A stretch of DNA of 64,000 nt from G963668655 sp963668655 (GTDB lineage: Bacteria; Myxococcota_A; SURF-8), in the NCBI GenBank assembly GCA_963668655.2, contig CAXXPQ010000001.1, positions 310,001-374,000 on the forward strand, written 5' to 3'. Made by a program: the position numbers and the translations under genes. The notes under the pieces are model-generated. The model did no database searches, was not told the DNA's origin, and saw nothing but the letters and a program-made list of their open reading frames with translations. Shown here piece after piece: positions 18,932 to 27,097 of this stretch; position 1 is the first letter of the stretch, and the number at the start of each line of letters is the position of its first letter.

Positions 18932-21178
18932 GTGAATGGCCGATTCAACCGGTTTATCGAACGCTATGCCGCGCCGGGATTGTTTCTGATCGCGGTGCTG
19001 ATTCTGTTCATCCGCCTGGGAGACTATCCGCTTCAGATGCAGTGGGAGCCCAATTACGGGCAGGTGGTGCGCGAAATGATCCTGGGCGAGGGCGACGCCA
19101 TCACCCCCGTCTGCAAGGTGGGGTCCGACGAGGGCGCCGCGCCGGGAACCTTCTGGTCCAAGCCCATCCTGATCTTCTGGGCGGCCTATCCCTTCGCCAA
19201 GATTTTCGGCGTTTCGGAGTGGACGCTGCGCGCGCCCATCGCGCTCACCGGCCTTCTGGTGGTGTTTCTCACGTTCTGGATCTTCCGCAGGCTTTACAAT
19301 CGCCGGGTGGGACTGCTCACGGCGGGGATCCTGGCCACGATTCCGGCCTACTACCTCATCAGCCGCGCCTACATGGTGGACCAGCTCTTCGTGGGCTTCA
19401 TGTGGGTGGGCGTGGGCTTTCTCTTACTGGGAGAGAAAGAACGCCGGGATCTCTGGTATTATCTCTTTTACATCTTCTTAGGGATTTCCTCCCTGGCCAA
19501 GGGGCTCACGCCCCTGGTGCTCACCGGCGGAACGATCTTTTTCTACTGTCTGGTCACCATGGACTGGGGCATCCTGAAGCGCATGCGGCTGTTTCGCGGG
19601 GCGCTGATCTTCCTGGTGGTGGCCGCTCCCTGGTATTCCTATATGACCGCCAAGTACGGCATGCCCTACCTGAAGAAATTCTTCTGGGATCACCACGTCG
19701 AGCGCAGTTTGGGTAAACTGGACAAGCCCAACGACACCTTCGAGATGTTCGTGCTGTATTTTTCCATCGGCCTGCTGCCCTGGCTGGTCTTTCTGCCCCA
19801 GGCCATCGTCACCCTGATTCCGTGGAGGGAGCGGCTTTCCAAAAAGGTGCGCTTCGAGGTCTTTCTTTTGACGGGCTTTCTGTTCGGATTCGCGTTTTTC
19901 TCCATCATTTCAACGAAATTCGTGCACTACATCTTCCCCACGGTGCCCTACGCGGCGGCCATTCTGGCGCTGTACCTGGACCGCCTGTTCACCGCCGACC
20001 GCGAGGGCGGACTGAATCGCATGGCCTTCTTCATCGCCCTTCTGACCCTGGGCATCGTCGCCCCGGATCTGCTGGATATGAAGAATTATCGCACCATCTT
20101 CTATTTCATCACCACCGAGCGTCTCCAGGACTGGCACCCGGCGGTGGCCGATCCCACCCGGTTCTTTACGGTGATCTACATCCTGTTCGGGCTGGCGCTG
20201 TTCGTTTCCATGCTTTTCCGCCGCTTCAACCGCTGGATCTTCGGCGTGCTGCTTCTGCTTTCGGTGGCCTACGCCCTTTACATTAATATGCACATGATTC
20301 CCACGCTGACGGAGATGTTCTCGGCCCGGGGGCTGGTGCGGACCTACCTGGAAACGCGCGCCAATCCGGACGAACCCCTGGGCGAGTTCACCCAGACCTG
20401 GAAATCGCGCAGCATCAAATACCACATGCCCTTCAACGAACTGAAGGACACGTACCACTACCGGCAGTATCGGATCTACAACAATATCCAGTCCGTCAAG
20501 CGTTTCTACGAACGCTACAAAGGCCGCCGGGTCTTCATCATCATCGAGCAGAAGCAGAAACATTTCAAACACTTGAATGCGATGTGGCAGGAGGTGGCCA
20601 ACGGCGAACAATTGATGAAGATCGCGGACGATCGGGTACCGGGCGAGCCTTACCGGCCGGAATTCTGGCTGGTTTCCAATCGCGACACCAAGGGGCAGAT
20701 CAAAATCCTGAGCCCGGAGGATATTGCGGGCAAAACCAAGGAGTACGTCCGCACGGAGCCCTTCCATCCGGAAAAACCGCTTTCCGTGATGTTCGACAAG
20801 GATATCCGGCTGGTGGGCCACAGCGTCATCCCGGAGAGTCATCCGGCCGGAAAGGAACTGCCGCTCACGCTGTATTTCCAGTGCGTGAACAAACCCACCC
20901 GGGATTTCAAGGTTTTCGTCCACGTGGAAAAGGAGAAGATTTTCCGTCTGCGGGGCGATCATACGCCGGTGGACGGCCTGTACCCCGTTTCCAAGTGGAA
21001 GCCGGGCGAATACATCAAGGATACCTACAAGATCGACGTGCCGCCCGACACCCGGGGCGGGCATCTGGACATCTTCGTCGGTCTGTACCAGGGCAACTAC
21101 CGGGCGCGGGTGCCGGACATTCCCCAGCGGGACAACGAGGGGCGTCTGAAACTGGGAACGGTGGAAATCGTCAACTGA
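18932..21178 (+). CDS. GT39/ArnT-like membrane glycosyltransferase
   Basis: A 748-residue GT-C glycosyltransferase. It has an early loop with acidic residues (QWEPNYGQVVREM and DEGAAPGTFWSKPILIFW), then about ten membrane helices through residue 455. A soluble C-terminal domain of about 290 residues ends in a beta-rich part (LPLTLYFQCVNKPTRDFKVFVHVEKE). The early loop and FWSKP motif match the dolichyl-phosphate-mannose/ArnT family (PMT_2), which transfers a sugar from a lipid carrier to protein or lipid A on the periplasmic side. The GTG start at 18932 follows GAGGAGG. A flippase gene follows 88 bases later, suggesting a shared glycan pathway. Confidence 0.85.
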   Translation: MNGRFNRFIERYAAPGLFLIAVLILFIRLGDYPLQMQWEPNYGQVVREMILGEGDAITPVCKVGSDEGAAPGTFWSKPILIFWAAYPFAKIFGVSEWTLRAPIALTGLLVVFLTFWIFRRLYNRRVGLLTAGILATIPAYYLISRAYMVDQLFVGFMWVGVGFLLLGEKERRDLWYYLFYIFLGISSLAKGLTPLVLTGGTIFFYCLVTMDWGILKRMRLFRGALIFLVVAAPWYSYMTAKYGMPYLKKFFWDHHVERSLGKLDKPNDTFEMFVLYFSIGLLPWLVFLPQAIVTLIPWRERLSKKVRFEVFLLTGFLFGFAFFSIISTKFVHYIFPTVPYAAAILALYLDRLFTADREGGLNRMAFFIALLTLGIVAPDLLDMKNYRTIFYFITTERLQDWHPAVADPTRFFTVIYILFGLALFVSMLFRRFNRWIFGVLLLLSVAYALYINMHMIPTLTEMFSARGLVRTYLETRANPDEPLGEFTQTWKSRSIKYHMPFNELKDTYHYRQYRIYNNIQSVKRFYERYKGRRVFIIIEQKQKHFKHLNAMWQEVANGEQLMKIADDRVPGEPYRPEFWLVSNRDTKGQIKILSPEDIAGKTKEYVRTEPFHPEKPLSVMFDKDIRLVGHSVIPESHPAGKELPLTLYFQCVNKPTRDFKVFVHVEKEKIFRLRGDHTPVDGLYPVSKWKPGEYIKDTYKIDVPPDTRGGHLDIFVGLYQGNYRARVPDIPQRDNEGRLKLGTVEIVN

Positions 21179-21266
21179 CTTCCGAAGGTCGCCGAAGGTT
21201 CCGACAAAGGCGACCGAGGTTCGAGCAACATCCGTCCCACGGGACGGCCACGGATAGAGAGTACGC

Positions 21267-22754
21267 ATGCCGAACGTGGACACGAAGAACGCCGAGACGC
21301 GCAGCATCGGCCGGGGGGTGGTCTGGATCACTCTGGCCAAGGGATATTTCGTCTTTTCCGGTCTGCTGCTGATTACCCTGCTTCCGCGACTGATCGGTCG
21401 CACCGAGGAGGAGCAGGCGCTCTTGTACGGCTCCTACAACGTGGTGATTTCCGTTCTGAATCCCATCACCATGATGATGATTACCGGGACCATCCAGGCG
21501 GTGAGCAAGTTCATCAGCGAGGATCCGGCCCGTTTCGGGCGGGTGAAACAACAGGCGTTGCGGCTTCAGAGCGTTTTCGGTGGTTTGGTGGCGCTGCTCT
21601 TTTTCGCCCTGTCCGGGGTCATCGCCGACCTGCTGAACGACGCCTCGCTCACGCCTTACCTGCGGGTCAGCTCGATCATCATTTTCTGTTACGCCAATTA
21701 CGCCGCGCTCATCGGCACCTTCAACGGCCGCAAGATGTTTTTTCACCAGGCGGCCATGGACACGCTCTTCGCCACGCTGAAAGTGGGTCTGATTCTTGGG
21801 CTCGCCTACCTGGGATTCGGCGTCATGGGCACGGTGGCGGGTTTCGCCGCCACGGCGACGATCATGCTGGTTCTGGCGCTTGTTCTGTCCGGGCGGGGGA
21901 AGGCGGAAGGCGAGATTTCCTGGCGGGATCTTCTGCGTTTCGAGGTCTGGATCATGATCTTCGCGCTTTGTTCCAATCTGCTGATGAACGCGGATCTGTT
22001 ACTGCTGAAAGCCCTGGGGCCCGGCGGCGAGGCGGTGGGAGTCTACGCCGCCGCTCTTCAGATGTCCCGGCTGCCGTACATCGCCGTGATTTCGGTGACC
22101 TTCGTCATCTTTCCCCTGGTCAGCCGTTCCACGTACGAGGCGGACCGGGAGACCACCCAGTCTTACATCCACATCACCACCCGCTATACGCTGATTCTGG
22201 TCAGCCTGCTTGCCGTGAGCCTGTCGGCCTGTGCGCCGGAACTGCTGCGGCTGATCTTTCCGCCGATTTTCGAAAAAGGCTGGCCCGCGCTGGCGATTCT
22301 GCCTTTGGCCTACGTGGCGTACTCCTTCCTGATGATCTTCTCCGCCATCATCACGGGTGCGGGCGCGCCGAAGGTGAGCGTGGGCGTGACGCTCTTCAGC
22401 CTGGCGCTTTTGCTTCCGCTGTCGGCGGCGGCCAGTAAGTACCTGGTGCCGGACTACGGACCGGGTGCCCTGGCGGCGGCGGTGCTCGTTTCCATGGGTG
22501 CGGGGGTGGTGGCGGCCTCGGCCTATCTTCAGCGGCGTTTCGGGGCGCGTTTTCCCTTCGGCCTTCTGGCAAAACTTACGGCCATCTCCGCCGCGATCTA
22601 CGGACTGAGCGCCCTGTGGAGTCCTGTCGGGGCGATTTTCATCCTGTTGAAGGGCGTGCTGGTCTTCGGCCTGTTCTGCGCGCTGCTGGTGCTGCTGCGG
22701 GTGGTGGGATCGGCCGAACTGGCGAAAATCAAGGCCATCGCCGGTCGCGGATAG
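21267..22754 (+). CDS. Polysaccharide flippase-like membrane protein
   Basis: A 495-residue protein with about 14 predicted helices covering nearly the whole chain. It starts with VVWITLAKGYFVFSGLLLITLLPRLIG, and a mid-chain stretch LLMNADLLLLKALGPGGEAVGVYAAALQMSRLP is characteristic of the MVF/Wzx-type oligosaccharide flippases. It would move lipid-linked sugars across the inner membrane. The position directly after an ArnT-like glycosyltransferase fits. Ribosome site weak (AGAGAG). An exact substrate or a MurJ-type role cannot be assigned. Confidence 0.82.
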   Translation: MPNVDTKNAETRSIGRGVVWITLAKGYFVFSGLLLITLLPRLIGRTEEEQALLYGSYNVVISVLNPITMMMITGTIQAVSKFISEDPARFGRVKQQALRLQSVFGGLVALLFFALSGVIADLLNDASLTPYLRVSSIIIFCYANYAALIGTFNGRKMFFHQAAMDTLFATLKVGLILGLAYLGFGVMGTVAGFAATATIMLVLALVLSGRGKAEGEISWRDLLRFEVWIMIFALCSNLLMNADLLLLKALGPGGEAVGVYAAALQMSRLPYIAVISVTFVIFPLVSRSTYEADRETTQSYIHITTRYTLILVSLLAVSLSACAPELLRLIFPPIFEKGWPALAILPLAYVAYSFLMIFSAIITGAGAPKVSVGVTLFSLALLLPLSAAASKYLVPDYGPGALAAAVLVSMGAGVVAASAYLQRRFGARFPFGLLAKLTAISAAIYGLSALWSPVGAIFILLKGVLVFGLFCALLVLLRVVGSAELAKIKAIAGRG

Positions 22755-22902
22755 GGCGAATCGGGCGTTCTCCGGCGGCTGGAACTATAGCGGAAACTTA
22801 TTTCTTTTATTTATATTTATGGAGGAACGAAATCTTGACTCTTCTTGAACGGTATGATAGGTATATTGCCGCCGAAAGGCCTGGCCGCCGTTCGGGTATT
22901 CC

Positions 22903-23148
22903 ATGAAGAGGAAAACGGAACGCGCCAGGGTGCCGCGATGGATGGCCTTCACGTCTTTGGGCGTGGAGATCTCCGGTGCGGTGGGAGGCAGCGCGCTGGC
23001 CGGATACGCTCTGGACGGCTGGCTGGAAACCTCCCCGCTTTTCGTTCTTGTCCTGACGGTACTGGGAACGGCGGGCGCGTTTTGGCGAATGCTCCGGATT
23101 CTGCGATGGTTGGAACGGAGCGGAGACGAGGAAGAAAGCGGCGACTGA
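22903..23148 (+). CDS. atpZ: AtpZ/AtpI-family ATP synthase accessory protein
   Basis: An 81-residue protein with two hydrophobic helices (MAFTSLGVEISGAVGGSALAGY and LFVLVLTVLGTAGAFWRML) and the family feature GYALDGWLETSPLF between them. AtpZ/AtpI proteins assist assembly of the c-ring and may help magnesium or calcium entry. The gene directly precedes atpB and atpE, as in many bacteria with split ATP synthase operons. The ribosome site before the ATG is weak. Confidence 0.85.
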   Translation: MKRKTERARVPRWMAFTSLGVEISGAVGGSALAGYALDGWLETSPLFVLVLTVLGTAGAFWRMLRILRWLERSGDEEESGD

Positions 23149-23225
23149 CGAAGGTCGGTTTTGCCATGAAGAAATAGAAAAATCGATCGAAAACCGCAAC
23201 CAGAAGCACGAAATGGTAGAAATCG

Positions 23226-23960
23226 ATGGAACACTTTTCCTGGTATGATCTCGTTCCCGGCTTTGAAAATCTGACTCACTGGCTCCAGCATCACGGCGTG
23301 CTCGGACCCGGACACGGCGCGGGCCACATGGTTTCGGCCACCCTGGTCTTTCTGTTCCTGTTCGTGGTCGCCATGATGGTCAAGGCCCGTTACGCCAACG
23401 CGGAAGCCAATATCGTGCCTTCCCGGCGCTTCGGTCTGATCGTTTTGTTCGAAATCATCGTGGAGAGCCTGGAGAACCTGGTCCGCGACGTGATCGGGCA
23501 CGGCTACGAGCGGCATGTTCCGCTTCTGACCAGCGTCTTCATTTTCATCTTTTTCTCCAATCTCATCGGCTCCATTCCCGGCTTTCCGCCGCCGACATCC
23601 ACGGTGGCCACGAACGCCGCGGTGGCCATTTTCATTTTCCTGTATTACAACTACCAGGGACTGCGCGAGCACGGCGTGGCCTACCTGAAGCACTTCGCCG
23701 GCCCCATCATCTGGCTGGCCTGGCTGATGATCCCCATCGAACTCATCGGTCATCTGGTGCGTCCGGTCAGCCTCTCGCTTCGTCTCGCCGGAAACATCAC
23801 GGGCGACCACATGGTTCTGGGCATCTTCACCGACCTGACCTACGTGGTGGTTCCCATGATCTTCGTCGGACTGGGCATTTTCGTCGCATTTATCCAGGCC
23901 TTCGTGTTCACGCTGCTGAGCACCATCTACATCGGCCTGTCGGTTTCCCACGACCACTGA
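23226..23960 (+). CDS. atpB: ATP synthase subunit a
   Basis: A 244-residue integral membrane subunit of the Fo motor. The essential Arg is in RPVSLSLRLAGNITGDHM. Other family blocks are FFSNLIGSIPGFPPPTSTV and AFIQAFVFTLLSTIYIGLSVSHDH at the C-terminus. It provides the two half-channels for ion flow against the c-ring. It lies between atpZ and atpE; the spacing of 105 bases to atpE suggests one transcript with separate translation. Confidence 0.97.
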   Translation: MEHFSWYDLVPGFENLTHWLQHHGVLGPGHGAGHMVSATLVFLFLFVVAMMVKARYANAEANIVPSRRFGLIVLFEIIVESLENLVRDVIGHGYERHVPLLTSVFIFIFFSNLIGSIPGFPPPTSTVATNAAVAIFIFLYYNYQGLREHGVAYLKHFAGPIIWLAWLMIPIELIGHLVRPVSLSLRLAGNITGDHMVLGIFTDLTYVVVPMIFVGLGIFVAFIQAFVFTLLSTIYIGLSVSHDH

Positions 23961-24065
23961 GGGAAGCGCAATACGGTTTCACGGTCGCCAAGGCGACTGA
24001 ACGGATTTCGGTTCATTTACGGTTTCACAGGCATACGTTATTTTGGTTGAAGAAAGGAGACTTCC

Positions 24066-24392
24066 ATGCTGCGCAAATTCAGTTCCATGATGTTGGGCAT
24101 TCTGGCCTTTACGTACTCGGCCGCCGCATTCGCCGCCGGTGAGGGTGGAGACGCCGCCGGCGTGGCCGGTTACATCGCCCTGGCCGCCGGCCTCGGCATC
24201 GGCATCGCCGCGTTCGGTGGCGCCCTGGGCCAGGGCCGCGCCGCCGCCACGGCTCTGGAAGGCATCGCCCGCAATCCGGGAGCCGCCGGAAAGATCATGA
24301 CCCCCATGATTATCGGTCTGGCCCTGATCGAATCCCTGGTCATCTACGCCTTCGTCATCACCATTCTGCTTACCTTCAAGGTGGCTGTCTAA
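24066..24392 (+). CDS. atpE: ATP synthase subunit c with N-terminal leader
   Basis: A 108-residue c subunit, about 30 longer than usual. The extra N-terminus (MLRKFSSMMLGILAFTYSAA) looks like a signal peptide with possible cleavage after AFA. The hairpin follows: AAFGGALGQGRAAATALEGIARNPGAAGK, then IIGLALIESLVIYAFVITILL. The ion-binding Glu is in LIESL. Gln in GQG, Ser after the Glu and Tyr five residues later are the ligands seen in sodium-binding rings, though related proton-type rings share several of them. AAAGGAGACTTCC precedes the ATG, and a terminator follows at once, so atpFHAGDC must lie elsewhere. Confidence 0.96.
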   Translation: MLRKFSSMMLGILAFTYSAAAFAAGEGGDAAGVAGYIALAAGLGIGIAAFGGALGQGRAAATALEGIARNPGAAGKIMTPMIIGLALIESLVIYAFVITILLTFKVAV

Positions 24393-24420
24393 GACGAAGA
24401 GCCCGAAGCCTCGCTTCTGA

Positions 24421-24449
24421 AAAGCCCTCCTTCACGGAGGGCTTTTTTC
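24421..24449 (+). terminator. Rho-independent terminator of the atpZBE operon
   Basis: AAAGCCCTCC and GGAGGGCTTT form a 10-bp stem with a 5-base loop, ending in TTTTTT. Confidence 0.95.
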
Positions 24450-24778
24450 GTTTCCGCTTCCCATCGATTCGGGAAGGAAACTCGGCTTCACCTCCGATAA
24501 AATCGAGATTTCCGCCCTTCGAAAGAACACGAAACCTATCATGTTTCGATGGTCGCGTATTATCTTGTGATGCACTCGAACATGAAAATTAATCACTTTT
24601 TGCTTGTAATCCGATTCGGATTCGTGTAGCCTCGTTCACAGTCCATGGCGAAGACGGCGAAATTTCCGGCTATGTCCTCATCGTTCCCCCCTTTGACGAC
24701 ATTCACCGTATTTCAATATTTTTGCCTGTCGGGAATGGTCCCGGGACGAACGTACTCAATTTCTGAAAGGTTCATTCA
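24450..24778. other. Upstream region of the RRM gene
   Basis: No gene is supported in this 329-base gap. It is AT-rich in its middle and contains a perfect palindrome AATCCGA-T-TCGGATT at 24608-24622, which could be an operator. I cannot place a convincing promoter. Confidence 0.4.
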
Positions 24779-25057
24779 ATGCAGAATAAGCTCTATGTTG
24801 GCGGCCTGTCCTGGAATACGGATAACGCCGGGTTGGAAAATGCCTTTTCTTCCTTCGGAGAAATCGAGGAAGCGAAAGTCATCACGGATCGTGACACCGG
24901 CCGTAGCCGCGGCTTCGGTTTCGTAACTTTTGCCAATCAGGAAGACGCCGAGAAGGCGCTGTCCCTGGATGGTTCCGAACTGGATGGCCGTACGCTCAAA
25001 GTCAACGTCGCCAAGGAAAGACAGCCGCGCGGCGGTGGCGGCGGCGGACGCTGGTAA
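24779..25057 (+). CDS. RNA-binding RRM protein with glycine-rich tail
   Basis: A 92-residue protein made of one RNA recognition motif. It has RNP2 KLYVGGLSW at the N-terminus and RNP1 RSRGFGFVTF near residue 43-52, with a short QPRGGGGGGRW tail. These proteins bind single-stranded RNA and in cyanobacteria and delta-type bacteria often respond to cold. It is transcribed alone, with a terminator at 25163-25200. GAAAGG precedes the ATG. Confidence 0.95.
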   Translation: MQNKLYVGGLSWNTDNAGLENAFSSFGEIEEAKVITDRDTGRSRGFGFVTFANQEDAEKALSLDGSELDGRTLKVNVAKERQPRGGGGGGRW

Positions 25058-25162
25058 GGCCGGAGCGCCGCTGGCATCCAGGAAAGGCGAACTTCGACCA
25101 TCGTGACCGTCTCGGGGGAAGAGATGGGCGCGGAAGTCGCCGATCCAAGTCAGCCATGAAAG

Positions 25163-25200
25163 CACGGACCGGGCGAAAGCTCGGCCCGTGTTTTCATTTT
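25163..25200 (+). terminator. Rho-independent terminator after the RRM gene
   Basis: CACGGACCGGGC and GCTCGGCCCGTG pair around GAAA with one mismatch and one GT pair, then TTTTCATTTT. It lies about 105 bases after the stop. Confidence 0.75.
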
Positions 25201-25380
25201 ATGCGGTCGAAGACAGAATACCCCGGGTTTACCCGGGAATGAATGAGCTATCCCTGTCGCCGCAATTGAGCAGCGGTAAGGTCGGTTCCAACGGAACCGT
25301 AAAGGTAAGAACTCCGAGCTTGCCCGGGGGAATCTATCATTGACACAAAATATTTGATATGACCGGAACGCTCTTTATGG

Positions 25381-25410
25381 TTGTTCGGCGAGGGGCGGCT
25401 ATGTTATAAT
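25381..25410 (+). promoter_or_regulatory. Sigma-70 promoter of the M23-ftsK-lolA-fxsA run
   Basis: TTGTTC, 18 bases, perfect TATAAT. The predicted start is near 25417, about 55 bases before the TTG start codon at 25472. Confidence 0.7.
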
Positions 25411-25471
25411 AAATAGAATTTAGCGCGGGCATACGTCCGTCCGAGAGAAACAGGCTAACCGAAGGATAATC

Positions 25472-27073
25472 TTGAGGAAAATTCGTCCCCCTCAGACCGC
25501 GCCGTCCAACCGAAGGCGGAAAGAGAAGCGAAATACGCCCCCCTGGATCTGGGCGCTCGGAGGTTTCGCCCTGGCCACGGCGCTATGGGGGCTGATGTCG
25601 GTATTCGCCGGGGAGGAGGATGCATCCGGCGGCGCGGACACGAAACCGCAGGCAACGGCTCCCGCCGAAGCGCGCGCCGAGACGATGGCCGAGGAGGAAA
25701 CTCCGTACAAGCCGGACGAAGGCCACCTGATCCTGCCGGAGGATGTGCAGAGTCAGGCGCCTCCAAGCTTCGCGGAGCTGGATGAACCATCCGAAAAGCC
25801 CCCGGCCGTGTCGATTCCGGAGAATCTCACCGGACTGAAGCGCACGGTCAAGGGAGAAATCCGGCCCGGCGACACGCTTTCCACCAGCTTCGCCCGTTAC
25901 GACATCGGCATCGACGCCGCCGGGCAGGTGGTGGAGGCGTTGAAGGGCGTGTTCGACTTCCGGCGGGCCAGGGCGGGCAACTGTTGGGAAATCGCCTTCG
26001 ACGTGCGCGGCGAGATCGAATCCTTCACCTATCACTATTCCACCCTGGTGAAATACTACGCGCGGATGGAGGGAGAGGCGCTGCACGGCTACGAAATCAC
26101 GGGCGAAACGCAAATGTACGTGGTCCCCGTGGCCGGAACCATCGAGGAAAATCTCTCCACGGCTTTGTGGAAACTGGGCGAATCCGACGTGCTGACCATG
26201 AAAATCGCCGACATCTACGCCTGGGACATCGACTTCTTTTCCGACATCCAGCCCGGCGATACTTTCCGGGTGCTGGTGGAAAAGCATTACTACAACGGCA
26301 AATTCGTACGCTACGGAGACGTGCTGGCGGCGCTTTTCGAGGGAACGAGCATGGATCGGCGCTACGCCTTCTATTTCCAGATGGAGGACGAGGACCGCAC
26401 GGAATATTTCGACGCCGACGGAAACTCGTTGCAGAAAAGCTTTCTGCGCGCGCCGCTCAACACCGTGCGGGTGACCTCGAAATTCGGTTTCCGCATGCAT
26501 CCCACCCTGAAAAAATACAAGCAGCACAACGGGGTGGACTACGGTGCGCCTCGGGGAACGCCCGTCTGGGCCATCGCCTCGGGAAAAGTGCTTTCCGCCG
26601 GATGGATGGGCCCCTGCGGCAAGGGCGTGAAGCTGAAACACGCCAACCATTACGTGTCCATTTATTGCCACCTCAGCAGCATCAACGTCCGGGCGGGCGA
26701 GCGCGTAGCCCAGAAGAAAATGGTGGGCCGGGTGGGAAATACGGGCCGCAGCACCGGGCCGCACCTGCATTTCGGTATGATGAAAAACGGCCGTTACATC
26801 AATCCCATGAAATTGAAATACGAACCCGGAAAACCGGTGCCCGGAAAGCACAAGGATCGCTGGCAAGCCGTACGGACCATGCTGAAGGAAAAGTTGGAAG
26901 CCGTGGAAATTCCGGCGTTTTATGGCCCGGAGCTTCCGCCGGGTTACGAGGATCCCACGAGACCGCCGGAAAAACGCGCGGAGAAACGCCCCAAAAAGGC
27001 CAAGCGCGGAAAAAAGTCGAAAAAGAAGGGGTTTCGGCCCCGTCCGGAAGGGATCAAGCGCGCCCCGGGCTGA
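25472..27073 (+). CDS. M23 family metallopeptidase, membrane-anchored, basic tail
   Basis: A 533-residue cell-wall peptidase. A single helix (WIWALGGFALATALWGLMSVF) near residue 24-45 anchors it with the bulk in the periplasm. Residues 110-310 resemble the OapA/LysM-like N-domains of MepM-type enzymes. The M23 domain follows, with zinc ligands HNGVDYG near residue 352 and HLHFG near 430. It should cut peptide bridges of peptidoglycan. The C-terminus carries a Lys/Arg-rich tail (KRAEKRPKKAKRGKKSKKK), which may bind the wall or other polyanions. The start is TTG after AAGGAT. It heads a run with ftsK, lolA-like and fxsA, consistent with division and envelope upkeep. Confidence 0.9.
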   Translation: MRKIRPPQTAPSNRRRKEKRNTPPWIWALGGFALATALWGLMSVFAGEEDASGGADTKPQATAPAEARAETMAEEETPYKPDEGHLILPEDVQSQAPPSFAELDEPSEKPPAVSIPENLTGLKRTVKGEIRPGDTLSTSFARYDIGIDAAGQVVEALKGVFDFRRARAGNCWEIAFDVRGEIESFTYHYSTLVKYYARMEGEALHGYEITGETQMYVVPVAGTIEENLSTALWKLGESDVLTMKIADIYAWDIDFFSDIQPGDTFRVLVEKHYYNGKFVRYGDVLAALFEGTSMDRRYAFYFQMEDEDRTEYFDADGNSLQKSFLRAPLNTVRVTSKFGFRMHPTLKKYKQHNGVDYGAPRGTPVWAIASGKVLSAGWMGPCGKGVKLKHANHYVSIYCHLSSINVRAGERVAQKKMVGRVGNTGRSTGPHLHFGMMKNGRYINPMKLKYEPGKPVPGKHKDRWQAVRTMLKEKLEAVEIPAFYGPELPPGYEDPTRPPEKRAEKRPKKAKRGKKSKKKGFRPRPEGIKRAPG

Positions 27074-27097
27074 TCGGGAAAGAAAAACAGCCAACCG

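Larger units (their letters stand above)
25058..25471. other. Gap between the RRM gene and the M23 peptidase gene
   Basis: There is no coding sequence in this 414-base gap. After the terminator, 25216-25340 holds several stem candidates (ACCCCGGGTTTACCCGGG, CCGC-N6-GCAGCGG and GGTTCC-AAC-GGAACC) and ends in GCCCGGGG, which could close the fold. A sigma-70 promoter at 25381-25410 lies after this part, so the structured segment would not be the peptidase leader unless an earlier promoter exists. Confidence 0.45.

Noticed and set aside
25058..25471. c-di-AMP (ydaO) or other known riboswitch before the cell-wall peptidase
   Set aside because: The peptidase suggested it, but the conserved core sequences are missing and the promoter lies downstream of the structured part.
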